Shown here: positions 28,784 to 38,262 of the stretch, piece by piece | How the letters are laid out: every line of letters begins with the position of its first letter | Position numbering within the stretch: the first letter of the stretch is position 1 | Source of the DNA: Rhodospirillaceae bacterium | Lineage (GTDB): Bacteria; Pseudomonadota; Alphaproteobacteria; Dongiales; Dongiaceae | NCBI GenBank assembly: GCA_016712715.1 | Contig: JADJQM010000003.1 | Span: 992,001 to 1,056,000 of the forward strand | Length of the DNA stretch: 64,000 nucleotides | Direction of reading: 5' to 3' | Translations under genes and position numbers: made by a program | Notes under the pieces: model-generated | The model's input: only the letters and a program-made list of their open reading frames with translations | Told to the model about the DNA's origin: nothing | Databases searched by the model: none

Positions 28784-29629
28784 ATGAGGAAAGACGCCAG
28801 TCATTTTATCGACACCGACCGCTATCCAATCGGCGAAGCCGGTTCGGCGCGCGACGCCCTCATCGCCGATCTGCGTGCCGCGATCGAGAGGGAGGGCTGC
28901 GCGGTCCTGAAGGGCTTCGTGCGGGCCGAACGCCTGGGCGAACTGGTCGCCGAGAGCGACCGCGTCGCTATCCACGGGCATCGCAACTTCAACCGCACCA
29001 ACCCCTACTTCACCAAAGACCGCCCGGATCTTCCTGCAAGCCACCCGCTGCGACGGTTCTACGATCGGTCAAACGCCTTTGTGCCGGCCGACAATTTCGG
29101 TCCCGAGAGCATCCTTCGGGCAATCTATGAATGGCCGGCCTTCGCGCCCTTCATTCAGGCGGCGCTGGGCGAGGCCAGGTTCTATCGCTACGCAGATCCA
29201 TTGGCCGATGTGATCGTCAATCTGGCCGAAGCCGGCAACGGCTTTCCCTGGCACTTCGATACCAACAACTACACTGTGACACTGGCAATCCAGAACGCCG
29301 AAACGGGTGGGGATTTCGAATACAGTCCGCATCTGCGCTCGCCCACCGACGAGAATTATGCCGGCGTCGAGGCCGTATTGGATGGCGACAGCCGCCTGAT
29401 CCGAACCTTGCACCTTGAACCGGGCGATCTTCAGATATTCAAGGGGCGCTATTCACTGCATCGCGTGACGCCGCTGGTGGGCGCAAGACCGCGCTATGTC
29501 GCGATCTTCAGTTTCACCGAGGAGCCGGGCATGGTCGGCAGTCCGGAGCGCACCCGCCAGCTTTACCGCCGCGTCCTCCCCGTCCATATCGAGCGCGCCG
29601 GCTTGCGCCGTGACACGCTGGTCGACTGA
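28784..29629 (+). CDS. Phytanoyl-CoA dioxygenase-like Fe(II)/2-oxoglutarate oxygenase
   Basis: A 281-residue protein with a double-stranded beta-helix fold. The iron ligands appear as His and Asp in PWHFDTNNYTV and a distal His in RYSLHRVTPL, with a following Arg (ARPRY) that would bind 2-oxoglutarate. The pattern is clear although overall similarity to characterised members is low. It starts at ATG 28784 behind GAGGA; an earlier in-frame ATG at 28724 is possible. It is followed immediately by the MDR gene. Confidence 0.75.
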   Translation: MRKDASHFIDTDRYPIGEAGSARDALIADLRAAIEREGCAVLKGFVRAERLGELVAESDRVAIHGHRNFNRTNPYFTKDRPDLPASHPLRRFYDRSNAFVPADNFGPESILRAIYEWPAFAPFIQAALGEARFYRYADPLADVIVNLAEAGNGFPWHFDTNNYTVTLAIQNAETGGDFEYSPHLRSPTDENYAGVEAVLDGDSRLIRTLHLEPGDLQIFKGRYSLHRVTPLVGARPRYVAIFSFTEEPGMVGSPERTRQLYRRVLPVHIERAGLRRDTLVD

Positions 29630-29679
29630 TTGCCATGGCCACAAGGGATCGCTTTGAGCTGAAACCCGGTGGCAGGACG

Positions 29680-30741
29680 ATGATGGCGGTCGTCACCACC
29701 GGCAATGGTGGTTACGACAAGCTCGTCTATCGCGAGGTGCCCGTTCCGGAACCGGCCGCGGGTGAGGTGCTGATCAAGGTGCTGGCCGCTGGTGTCAACA
29801 ACACCGAGATCAACACGCGCCTGGGTTGGTACTCCTCCAGCGTCACCGACGGCACAGCAGCGACGGCAGCAGCAACAACGACGGATATCGCACGATCGGA
29901 TGGTGGCTGGAACAAGGCAACACCTTTCCCCTTTATCCAGGGGACGGATTGTTGCGGCATTGTCGCCGCCATTGGTCCCGGCGGCGATCCGGCCCTGATC
30001 GGCCGGCGCATCCTGGTCCGGGCCTGCATGCGCACCCATGGCTTTGCCTCCATGGAAACCATTTGGATGGCCTCCGATTTCGACGGCGCATTCGCCCAAT
30101 TCGTGAAAGTGCCGCAAGCGGAAATCTTCCCCGTCGATTGCGCCTGGAGCGATGCGGAACTGGCGACCATTCCTTGCGCCTATGGTACGGCCGAGAACAT
30201 GCTGCACCGGGCCGGCGTCGCGAAAGGTGACCGACTCCTCGTCATGGGTGCCTCTGGCGGCGTTGGCTCCGCGGCCGTGCAATTGGCCAAGCGACGCGGC
30301 GCCTGGGTCGCAGCCATGACCACCGCCGAGAAAGCCGGGGCGCTCCGCGACCTCGGCGCCGATCAGGTTCTCGACCGCGCGACGGGCATCCCTCTGGACC
30401 TCGCCGGGACCCTCGACATCGCCATCGACAATGTCGCCGGCCCCGGCTTCGGTGCCGTGCTGAAGGCCCTGCGGCCGGGCGGTCGCTATGTCACCTCAGG
30501 CGCCATCGCCGGACCGATCGTGGCGCTCGACATGCGCGATCTCTATCTGAAGGACCTGACCCTCATCGGCTGCACGGCCTGGGACGAGCCGGTCTTTCCC
30601 AATCTCATCGGCTATATCGAGCGTGGCGAAATCAGGCCGCTCGTCGCCGCGACCTATCCACTGCCGGCGATCGCCGACGCGCAGCGCGCCTTCCTGGAAA
30701 AGCGCCATGTCGGCAATATTGTGCTGATCCCGCCGGCCTGA
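29680..30741 (+). CDS. MDR-superfamily zinc-type or quinone oxidoreductase
   Basis: A medium-chain dehydrogenase/reductase of about 353 residues. The N-terminus (MAVVTTGNGGYDKLVYREVP) is typical of quinone-reductase-like members, and the Rossmann motif is LLVMGASGGVGSAAVQLAKRRG (about 200-222). The catalytic-zinc pattern is incomplete: GTDCCG has Cys residues, but no GHE motif is seen. So it is probably an NADPH-dependent reductase rather than a zinc alcohol dehydrogenase. A low-complexity Thr/Ala stretch (TAATAAATTTDIA) lies near 62-75. An in-frame ATG 45 bases upstream is an alternative start. Confidence 0.85.
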   Translation: MMAVVTTGNGGYDKLVYREVPVPEPAAGEVLIKVLAAGVNNTEINTRLGWYSSSVTDGTAATAAATTTDIARSDGGWNKATPFPFIQGTDCCGIVAAIGPGGDPALIGRRILVRACMRTHGFASMETIWMASDFDGAFAQFVKVPQAEIFPVDCAWSDAELATIPCAYGTAENMLHRAGVAKGDRLLVMGASGGVGSAAVQLAKRRGAWVAAMTTAEKAGALRDLGADQVLDRATGIPLDLAGTLDIAIDNVAGPGFGAVLKALRPGGRYVTSGAIAGPIVALDMRDLYLKDLTLIGCTAWDEPVFPNLIGYIERGEIRPLVAATYPLPAIADAQRAFLEKRHVGNIVLIPPA

Positions 30742-30744
30742 CGC

Positions 30745-31506
30745 CTATAGCAGCAGTGCCTCGATCCGCCGTGCCTCGCTGCGCAACGCTTCCAGCAAAG
30801 CCGGCTTGCGCGCCGCGCTGATCCGCGCCGATGAACCATGGATGCTGAGCGTTGCCTGGATGCGGCCCAGCGAATCAATGAGCGGCAAGGCGATCGCCAC
30901 CGTGTCCGGCGTGAACTCATCCTCCTCGGTTGCATAGCCCTGGCGGCGGATCTCCCTGAGCTCCTTCTCCAGCCGCTTCAGATCGCTGATCGTGCGCGAC
31001 GTCATCTTGGTGAGGTTGAGCGTCTCGAAAATGGCCGCCCGCACATCGATCGTCGAAAAGGCGAGGAAGCATTTCCCCGATGCCGTGCCATGCATGGGCA
31101 GGTCGCGGCCTTTGAGCGCCGTCGTCTTCAGCACGACATTGCCCTTGAGACTCTCGGCCACGATCATCGAGGTGACGGAGGGGACCAGCAGATTGACCAT
31201 CTCCCCGGTCTGCTGGCAGAGGCGGATGAGCGAGGGGCGCGCCAGCATGATGATGTCGAGCCTTGCCTCGACCTTGCGCCCGAGTTGCAGCAGCCGGACC
31301 CCCAGCCGGTAGCGGCGCTCGCCCCGGATCTTCTCCACCAGCCGGAGGTCGGCGAGGCTTTCGAGGAGGGTGAAGGCGGTGGTGGGCGCCAGATTCACCG
31401 CCCGGGCGATGTCGCGCAGCGGCAATCCCTCGAAGGGTCCCGCCAAAAGGACCCCCAGGATGTCATTTGAGCGTTTTAGGGCCTGGATTCGGACCGGTTT
31501 CACCAC
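30745..31506 (-). CDS. IclR-family transcriptional regulator
   Basis: About 253 residues: an N-terminal winged helix (ALKRSNDILGVLLAGPFEGL, LPLRDIARAVNLAPTTAFTL) and a C-terminal effector-binding domain (KCFLAFSTID region, SARISAARKPALLEAL). The likely start is GTG at 31504-31506 or 31501-31503, close behind the palindrome at 31511-31531. A much longer in-frame reading to 32121 is rejected because it runs through the palindrome and the divergent hydrolase gene. It probably controls the divergent M24 hydrolase and 5-oxoprolinase genes, and itself. Confidence 0.88.
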   Translation of the reverse strand: MVKPVRIQALKRSNDILGVLLAGPFEGLPLRDIARAVNLAPTTAFTLLESLADLRLVEKIRGERRYRLGVRLLQLGRKVEARLDIIMLARPSLIRLCQQTGEMVNLLVPSVTSMIVAESLKGNVVLKTTALKGRDLPMHGTASGKCFLAFSTIDVRAAIFETLNLTKMTSRTISDLKRLEKELREIRRQGYATEEDEFTPDTVAIALPLIDSLGRIQATLSIHGSSARISAARKPALLEALRSEARRIEALLL

Positions 31507-31510
31507 CCCA

Positions 31511-31531
31511 TTATTCGACAATGTCGAATAA
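31511..31531. promoter_or_regulatory. Perfect palindrome, probable IclR operator
   Basis: Arms TTATTCGACA and the exact reverse complement are separated by one A. It lies between the IclR start and the divergent hydrolase gene at 31606, next to the IclR start codon, as expected for an autoregulated divergent operator. Palindromes with a TTCGA half-site are common for IclR-family proteins. Confidence 0.7.
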
Positions 31532-31605
31532 ATGTCACTTCCCTCTTTGGCCGCCGGCGGTGGCGTGGTCCGGTGGGACGACCCTGTTCTTGCCGGAGTT
31601 GACCC

Positions 31606-32745
31606 ATGCCGCTCCATTTCGACCGATCCGAACTCGCTGCCCGCCGCGCCATCCTGCGCCGCCGATTGGCCGCCGAAAATCTCGACGGCCTGCTGATCTT
31701 CCGCCAGGAAAGCATGTACTACCTCACCGGCTACGACACGTTCGGCTACGTCTTTTTTCAATGTCTCTACATCGGCGCCGACGGTGAAATGTTCCTCCTC
31801 ACCCGGAAGCCCGACCTGCTGCAGGCGCAGCTCACCTCCGACATCGAGACCATTCACATCTGGAAGGATGAAGCGGGCGCCGATCCGGCAAGTGACCTGA
31901 AACGCCTGCTGCGCAAGGGCAAACATCTCGGCATCGAACTCGATGCCTACGGCCTCACCGCGCAGAACGGATTCCGGTTGAAGGAGGTCCTCGATGGATT
32001 CTGCACCCTCACCGATGCGTCGCGCCTGGTGACGGAACAACGGTTGATCAAGAGTCCGGCGGAGATTGCCTATGTTCGCCGCGCCGCCGAGCTCGCCGAC
32101 GATGCGCTCGATGAAGCGCATCGCCTGACGAAACCCGGCGCCGACGAAGGTGATATCCTGGCGGCGATGCAGGGTGCTGTGTTCAAGGGCGGCGGTGATT
32201 ACCCCGGCAATGAGTTCATCATCGGTTCAGGCCCGCAGGCACTGCTCGTGCGCTACGCGTCTGGCCGGCGCAAGCTCGACGCCCAGGATCAACTGACCCT
32301 CGAATTCGCCGGCGTCTACCGCCACTATCACGCCTGCCTGATGCGCACGATCCTGTTGGGCGAGGTCAGCCAGCGGCAGCGCGACATGCACTTGGCGGCG
32401 GTGGAGGCGATGGCGGCCTGCATCGAGGCGATCAAACCTCGCCGCACCTTCGGCGATGTCTTCGCCGCCCATGTGAGGAGTGTGGACAAATCGGGCTTCG
32501 CCGATTGCAGGCTCAATGCTTGCGGCTACAGCCTGGGTACGACATTCTCCCCCAATTGGATGGACTGGCCGATGCTCTATGCCAACAACCCGGTGGAACT
32601 CCAACCGGGCATCGTGCTCTTCCTCCATATGATCCTGGTCGACGGCGCGCGCGGTCTTGCCATGAATCCGGGCCAGACCGTGCTGGTGACGGAAGATGGT
32701 TGCGAGATTCTGTCGCGCCACGGCCTGGATCTGGTGGTGAAATAA
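31606..32745 (+). CDS. M24 pita-bread-fold hydrolase without metal ligands (creatinase/ectoine-hydrolase-like)
   Basis: A 379-residue protein with a creatinase N-terminal domain (SMYYLTGYDTFGYVFFQCLY) and a C-terminal M24 domain. The five metal ligands of aminopeptidases are missing: the DxG-x-D region reads LEFAGVYRHYHACLMRT, the GHG region reads ACGYSLGTTF, and the EPG region reads LFLHMILVD. This matches metal-free members such as creatinase and DoeA-type ectoine hydrolase, which open amide or ring bonds. It forms an operon with the 5-oxoprolinase-like gene 18 bases downstream and diverges from iclR. Confidence 0.82.
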   Translation: MPLHFDRSELAARRAILRRRLAAENLDGLLIFRQESMYYLTGYDTFGYVFFQCLYIGADGEMFLLTRKPDLLQAQLTSDIETIHIWKDEAGADPASDLKRLLRKGKHLGIELDAYGLTAQNGFRLKEVLDGFCTLTDASRLVTEQRLIKSPAEIAYVRRAAELADDALDEAHRLTKPGADEGDILAAMQGAVFKGGGDYPGNEFIIGSGPQALLVRYASGRRKLDAQDQLTLEFAGVYRHYHACLMRTILLGEVSQRQRDMHLAAVEAMAACIEAIKPRRTFGDVFAAHVRSVDKSGFADCRLNACGYSLGTTFSPNWMDWPMLYANNPVELQPGIVLFLHMILVDGARGLAMNPGQTVLVTEDGCEILSRHGLDLVVK

Positions 32746-32763
32746 GCGAGTGATGAGTGTGTG

Positions 32764-35700
32764 ATGAGCAACTGGCAGTTCTGGATCGATCGCGGCGGGA
32801 CCTTCACCGACATCGTGGCGAAGGCGCCGGATGGCAAGCTGATCACGCATAAGCTGCTGTCCGAGAATCCGGAACGCTACCGCGATGCCGCCATGGCGGG
32901 TATTCGCGCCATATTGAGCCTCGGTGCTGACGACGCGCTGCCGGCGAGCGTCGGCGCCATCAAGATGGGGACGACGGTTGCCACCAACGCGCTTCTAGAA
33001 CGCAAGGGCGAAGCCGTGGTGCTGGCGGTGACCCGGGGCTTCAAGGACGCGCTCCGCATCGCCTATCAGAACCGGCCGAAGATCTTCGCGCGCAAGATCG
33101 AGCTGCCTGAACTGCTGCACCGGGATGTGATCGAGATCGAAGAACGAGTCGATACCCATGGCAAGGTGCTGACGCCGCTCGACATCTCCAAGGCGCGCGT
33201 GGATTTCCAGGCCTCTTATGACAAGGGCTACCGAACTATCGCGATCCTGCTGATGCATGGATTTCGCTATCACACCCATGAGGCGGCGCTGAAAGAATTG
33301 GCGCAGGAGATCGGCTTCACGCAGATATCGGTCAGCCACGAGGTATCGCCGCTGATGAAGCTGGTGAGCCGCGGCGATACCACGGTGGTCGATGCCTATC
33401 TGTCGCCGATCCTGCGGCGCTATGTCGACCAGGTGGCGCGCGAGATCGGCAACAAGACCACGCGGCTCATGTTTATGCAGTCGAATGGCGGCCTGACCGA
33501 TGCTGGCAATTTCCAGGGCAAGGACAGCATCCTTTCCGGCCCCGCCGGCGGCATCGTCGGTGCGGTGGAAACAGCGCGCCAGGCCGGCTTCGACAAGATT
33601 ATCGGCTTCGACATGGGCGGCACCTCGACCGATGTCTCGCATTACAACGGCCAGTTCGAACGCACCTATGAGGCGCAGGTGGCTGGTGTCCGCATGCGGG
33701 CACCGATGATGCTGATCCACACCGTCGCGGCCGGTGGTGGCTCGATCCTGCATTTCGATGGCAGCCGCTTCCGCGTCGGCCCCGATTCCGCCGGTGCCAA
33801 TCCTGGCCCGGCGAGCTATCGCCGCAACGGACCGCTTGCCGTCACCGATTGCAATGTGATGATGGGCCGGCTCAACCCGGATTTCTTTCCGAAAGTCTTC
33901 GGCCCCAATGGTGATCAGCCACTCGACCGCAACGTGGTGGTCGAGAAGTTCACCAAGCTCGCCGCCGAGATTTCCAAGGCCATCGGCCAAGAGCGGCGCG
34001 CCGAAGACGTGGCGGAGGGCTTCCTCGACATCGCCATCGCCAATATGGCCAATGCGATCAAGGAAATTTCGATCCAGCGCGGTTATGACGTTTCCAAATA
34101 TGCGCTGGCCTGTTTCGGCGGCGCCGGTGGTCAGCATGCCTGCCGGGTTGCCGACGCATTGGGCATGACGCGGATCTTCCTGCATCCCCTGGCCGGCGTA
34201 CTCTCGGCCTATGGCATGGGCCTCGCCGACATGCGCGCCATCCGCCATAAGACCATTGAGGCCGCCCTCGACCAGCATCTGGTGACGGCGCTGGCCGTCG
34301 AACTGGATGCGATGGCGGAGGCGGCGCGCAGCGACATCGCCGCACAAGGCATCGATCCGGAGAACATCCACACTCTCCTCCAGGTGCATCTCAAATATGC
34401 CGGGACGGATTCCGCGCTCATCACCAATTTCGGCACGGCCTTGGAAATCCAGGCCGGCTTCGAGGAATCGCATCGCCAGCGTTACGGTTTCATCGTGCCG
34501 CACAAGAAGCTGATCGTGGATTCCATCTCGGTCGAGGCGATCGGCAAGACCGAGCAGGTCGAGGACGCTTTGCTCCCCGCCGGCACCAGGGACGCAGCGC
34601 CGCTGGCCAGCGTTCCGTTCTGGGCACAGGGCAAGCCGCTCACAGCACCCGTCTATGACCGCGCCAGTCTTCGTCCCGGCCAGCAGATCGATGGCCCGGC
34701 CATTATCCTCGAGCCGATCTCGACCAATATTGTGGAACCCGGCTGGCGCGCTGTGCTCAACGACCGCGGCCATCTCGTCATGGAGCGCTATATCGTCGCC
34801 GTGCGGACCCATGCCATCGGTACCTCGGTCGATCCGGTGATGCTGGAGATCTTCAACAATTTGTTCATGTCGATTGCCGAACAGATGGGCTCGACCCTGG
34901 AGAAGACCAGCCATTCGGTGAACATCAAGGAACGGCTCGACTTCTCCTGCGCCTTGTTCGACGGGCAAGGCCACCTCATCGCCAACGCGCCGCACATGCC
35001 GGTGCATCTGGGTTCGATGGGCGAGAGCGTCGAGAGCGTCATCCGCGCGCACAGGACGCCAACCGGCACCGATATGCAGCCCGGCGATGTCTATGTCTTG
35101 AACGCGCCCTATAACGGCGGCACGCATCTGCCCGACATCACGGTGGTGACGCCGGTTTTCGACGAGGCCGCGAAAGACATCCTCTTTTATGTGGCATCAC
35201 GCGGCCATCACGCCGATATCGGCGGGCTGACGCCGGGCTCGATGCCGCCCTATAGCCGCACGGTCGAGGAGGAAGGCGTCCTCATCGACAATGTGAAACT
35301 GGTCGATCGCGGCATCCTGCTGGAAGCGGAGATGCGCCAGCTGCTGGGCTCCGGCAAATATCCGGCGCGCAATATCGACCAGAACATCGCCGATCTGGGC
35401 GCGCAGGTCGCTGCCAATGAAAAGGGTGTGCAGGAACTCCATCGCATGGTGGGGCAGTTCACCCTGCCGGTCGTGCAGGCCTATATGGGGCATGTAAAGG
35501 ACAATGCCGCAGAACAGGTGCGCCGCGTCCTCGACCGCCTGACCGATGGCAGCTTCGCCTATGACATGGATGATGGGGCGGTGATCAAGGTCAGTGTCAC
35601 CGTCGATCGCAAGGCGCGGCGGGCGAAGATCGACTTCACCGGTACCTCGGACCAGCTCGGCACCAATTTCAATGCGCCGGCGGCGGTGGCGAAGGCTGCC

Positions 35701-36369
35701 GTGCTCTATGTCTTCCGCACCCTCATCGACGACGACATCCCGATGAACCAGGGCTGCCTGGAACCGCTCGACATCGTCATTCCGGATGGCTCGATGCTGA
35801 AGCCGAAATATCCGGCGGCTGTCGTGGCCGGCAATGTCGAGACCTCGCAATGCATCACCGATGCGCTTTATGGGGCGATGGGGGTGATGGCGGCGGCCCA
35901 GGGCACGATGAACAACTTCACCTTCGGCAATGCGCGCCATCAATATTACGAGACGATCTCCGGCGGGTCGGGCGCCGGGCCGGATTTCAACGGCACCGAT
36001 GCCGTGCAGACCCATATGACCAATTCGCGTCTGACCGACCCGGAGGTGCTGGAATTCCGCTTCCCCGTGCTGCTGGAGGATTTCCATATCCGGCGCGGCA
36101 GCGGCGGCAGGGGGCAGTTTCGCGGCGGCGACGGTGTGGTGCGCCGGGTCCGCTTCCTGGAACAGATGACCGCCGGCATGCTGTCCGGCCACCGCGTGGT
36201 GGCGCCCTATGGCCTAAAAGGCGGCGGCGAGGGTCAGCTGGGGCGGAATTCCGTCATTCGGACGGATGGGCGGGTGGAGGTGCTGAAAGGCACCGACGGC
36301 GCCGAAATGTCGCCAGGCGATGTCTTTCTTGTCGAGACGCCGGGCGGCGGGGGGTATGGTAAGGGTTAA
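32764..36369 (+). CDS. Fused hydantoinase/5-oxoprolinase (HyuA-HyuB type)
   Basis: A protein of about 1201 residues combining both subunits. The N-terminal HyuA half has the ATP-binding WIDRGGTFTDIVAKAPDG and the GFDMGGTSTDVSHYNGQ motif (about 280-296) of the actin-like fold. The C-terminal HyuB half starts near residue 690 (DPVMLEIFNNLFMSIAEQMG) and includes NAPYNGGTHLPDITVV and GGSGAGPDFNGTDAVQ. Such enzymes hydrolyse 5-oxoproline, hydantoins or similar cyclic amides with ATP. The start is ATG 32764 (a GTG lies one codon earlier). Its operon partner is the M24 hydrolase, suggesting stepwise opening of a cyclic amide. Confidence 0.92.
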   Translation: MSNWQFWIDRGGTFTDIVAKAPDGKLITHKLLSENPERYRDAAMAGIRAILSLGADDALPASVGAIKMGTTVATNALLERKGEAVVLAVTRGFKDALRIAYQNRPKIFARKIELPELLHRDVIEIEERVDTHGKVLTPLDISKARVDFQASYDKGYRTIAILLMHGFRYHTHEAALKELAQEIGFTQISVSHEVSPLMKLVSRGDTTVVDAYLSPILRRYVDQVAREIGNKTTRLMFMQSNGGLTDAGNFQGKDSILSGPAGGIVGAVETARQAGFDKIIGFDMGGTSTDVSHYNGQFERTYEAQVAGVRMRAPMMLIHTVAAGGGSILHFDGSRFRVGPDSAGANPGPASYRRNGPLAVTDCNVMMGRLNPDFFPKVFGPNGDQPLDRNVVVEKFTKLAAEISKAIGQERRAEDVAEGFLDIAIANMANAIKEISIQRGYDVSKYALACFGGAGGQHACRVADALGMTRIFLHPLAGVLSAYGMGLADMRAIRHKTIEAALDQHLVTALAVELDAMAEAARSDIAAQGIDPENIHTLLQVHLKYAGTDSALITNFGTALEIQAGFEESHRQRYGFIVPHKKLIVDSISVEAIGKTEQVEDALLPAGTRDAAPLASVPFWAQGKPLTAPVYDRASLRPGQQIDGPAIILEPISTNIVEPGWRAVLNDRGHLVMERYIVAVRTHAIGTSVDPVMLEIFNNLFMSIAEQMGSTLEKTSHSVNIKERLDFSCALFDGQGHLIANAPHMPVHLGSMGESVESVIRAHRTPTGTDMQPGDVYVLNAPYNGGTHLPDITVVTPVFDEAAKDILFYVASRGHHADIGGLTPGSMPPYSRTVEEEGVLIDNVKLVDRGILLEAEMRQLLGSGKYPARNIDQNIADLGAQVAANEKGVQELHRMVGQFTLPVVQAYMGHVKDNAAEQVRRVLDRLTDGSFAYDMDDGAVIKVSVTVDRKARRAKIDFTGTSDQLGTNFNAPAAVAKAAVLYVFRTLIDDDIPMNQGCLEPLDIVIPDGSMLKPKYPAAVVAGNVETSQCITDALYGAMGVMAAAQGTMNNFTFGNARHQYYETISGGSGAGPDFNGTDAVQTHMTNSRLTDPEVLEFRFPVLLEDFHIRRGSGGRGQFRGGDGVVRRVRFLEQMTAGMLSGHRVVAPYGLKGGGEGQLGRNSVIRTDGRVEVLKGTDGAEMSPGDVFLVETPGGGGYGKG

Positions 36370-36397
36370 TAGGTCGGTTCGGGATCTGAGCTCAAGC

Positions 36398-36501
36398 ACC
36401 CCTCACCCCAACCCTCTCCCCGCTATCGCGGGGCGAGGGGGTTCTGCCAAGCGTGTTGCGAGCCCCTCGCCCCTCTGGGGAGAGGGGTTGGGGTGAGGGG
36501 T
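36398..36501. repeat. REP-like inverted repeat after the 5-oxoprolinase gene
   Basis: A 24-base arm (36398-36421, ACCCCTCACCCCAACC followed by CTCTCCCC) is repeated in inverted form at 36477-36501 with one gap. Smaller inverted segments lie inside. The same CCCTCACCC/CTCTCCCC style recurs at 38085-38240. Such GC-rich palindromes are common intergenic elements in proteobacteria and can stall transcription. Confidence 0.7.
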
Positions 36502-36558
36502 CTTCGGAGAGCTCAGCAAACCTGAAACGATGCCTGAGCAATTTCTAAGGATAAACCC

Positions 36559-37963
36559 ATGACGGCCGCACCCGTGCTGAAACAACGCAACCTCAATGTC
36601 CCCGATCTTGTCCTCGCCCTGCAGCGCGTGCTGCAGCCGGATCAGGTCAGCACCAATGCCGGCATCCGCGAACGCCACGGCCATGACGAATCCTATCACG
36701 AGGCCCATGCGCCCGATGTCGTCGTGTTCCCGCATACGACCGAGGAAGTGGCCGCCATCGCCAAGATCTCGGCCGAATACGGTGCGCCGATGATTCCGTT
36801 CGGTGTCGGTACCGGGCTGGAAGGCCATGTGGCGGCACTTGAGGGCGGCATCTGCATCGACATGGGCCGCATGAACAAGGTGCTGGAGGTCAATGCCGAC
36901 GATCTCGACGTGAAGGTGCAGGCCGGTGTCACGCGCAAGGCCCTCAACGCCTATATCAAGGACCAGGGTCTGTTCTTCCCGATCGATCCCGGTGCCGACG
37001 CCACCATCGGCGGCATGACGGCGACGCGGGCCTCGGGCACCAATGCTGTCCGCTACGGCACCATGCGCGAGAACGTATTGGGTCTCACCGTGGTGATGGC
37101 CGATGGCCGCATCATCCAGACCGGCGGCCGCTCGCGGAAATCGGCGGCGGGCTATGACCTCACCCGGTTGTTCGTGGGATCGGAAGGCACGCTCGGCATC
37201 ATCACCGAAATCCGCCTGCGCCTTTACGGCGTGCCGGAGGCGATGGCGTCCGCGGTGGCGAACTTCCCTGATATCGGGTCGGCGGTGAACACGGTCATCC
37301 GCATCATCCAGAGCGGCATTCCGGTGGCGCGCATCGAGCTTATCGACGAGGTGCAGATCGATGCCATCAACAAATATTCGAAGCTGAGCTTCCCGGTGCG
37401 CCCGACTTTGTTCTTCGAATTCCACGGCACCGAGGCCGGTGTTGCCGAGCAATCGGAGATGGCCAAGGAGATCGGCGCCGATTTCGGGATGAGCGATTTC
37501 ACCTGGACCATCAAGGCCGAGGAGCGCAGCAAGATGTGGCAGGCACGCCACGACGCCTTCTATGCCGGCCTCGCCCTGCGCCCCGGCGCCAAGGGCTGGC
37601 CCACCGATGTCTGCGTACCGATCTCGCGCCTCGCCGATTGCATCCTGGAGACCAAGGCTGATGTCGCGGCATCTGGATTGCTGACACCCTTGGTCGGCCA
37701 TGTCGGCGACGGCAATTTCCACCTCTGCATTATCCTCGATCCGGAAGACAAGGAAGAAGCCGCGCGCTCAGGCGTTGACCGACCGCCTGGCCCACCGTGC
37801 GATTGCCATGGGCGGCACCTGCACCGGCGAACACGGCATCGGCTTCGGCAAGATCGCATTCCTCGAAGCGGAGCACGGCTCGGCGGTGGCGGTGATGCGG
37901 CAGCTGAAGACGACGCTCGATCCGGACAACCGGATGAACCCGGGCAAGATTTTCCGGGCGTAG
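36559..37963 (+). CDS. FAD-linked oxidase, GlcD/D-lactate dehydrogenase type (frameshifted)
   Basis: About 468 residues after repair. It oxidises a 2-hydroxy acid. The FAD-binding region shows HTTEEVAAIAKISAEYGAPM, PFGVGTGLEGHVAALEGGIC and DPGADATIGGMTATRASGTN, and the substrate region has LVGHVGDGNFHLCI. The frame breaks at about 37762-37768: the first frame reads EEAARSGVDRPPG, while the next gives RAQALTDRLAHRAIAMGG, TCTGEHGIGFGKIAF and ends at 37963. Two bases lost from a CG repeat would explain this. The start ATG 36559 has TAAGGAT upstream. Confidence 0.85.
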
Positions 37964-38084
37964 GCTACTTTCCTTAAGATAGCTTGCCCGCAAAGTGGGC
38001 ATCCACGACTTTCCATCAACACCGCAAAATCAGGATACCCGCACCAAGTGCGGGCATGAGGGTGTCTTACCTGCTAACCTCCCC

Positions 38085-38240
38085 TCAGGGGAGAGAATGC
38101 GAGGTTGTGCCAAGGGGATCTCATCTCCCTCTCCCCCTCGGGGAGAGGGACGGAGTGAGGGCCTGGGAACGGACTCGTTGAAGGATCCCCCTCACCCGCT
38201 CGCTTTGCTCGCCACCCTCTCCCGCGAGGGGAGAGGGTTC
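38085..38240. repeat. GC-rich intergenic palindromes (REP-like)
   Basis: Several short inverted segments, such as CCCCTCAGGGGA, CTCCCCCTCGGGGAGAG and CTCTCCCGCGAGGGGAGAG, are spread over 155 bases between convergent genes (37963 and 38263). They resemble the element at 36398-36501. Apart from these repeats the intergenic region holds no gene. Confidence 0.6.
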
Positions 38241-38262
38241 ACATAGCGCGGTGAGAGTTGAG

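Noticed and set aside
30745..32121. 458-residue IclR reading
   Set aside because: It would run through the operator palindrome and the divergent M24 gene; the GTG near 31504 gives the normal family length.
32995..35127. 710-codon open frame opposite the 5-oxoprolinase gene
   Set aside because: It is a shadow frame caused by high GC; the opposite strand encodes a complete, conserved protein.
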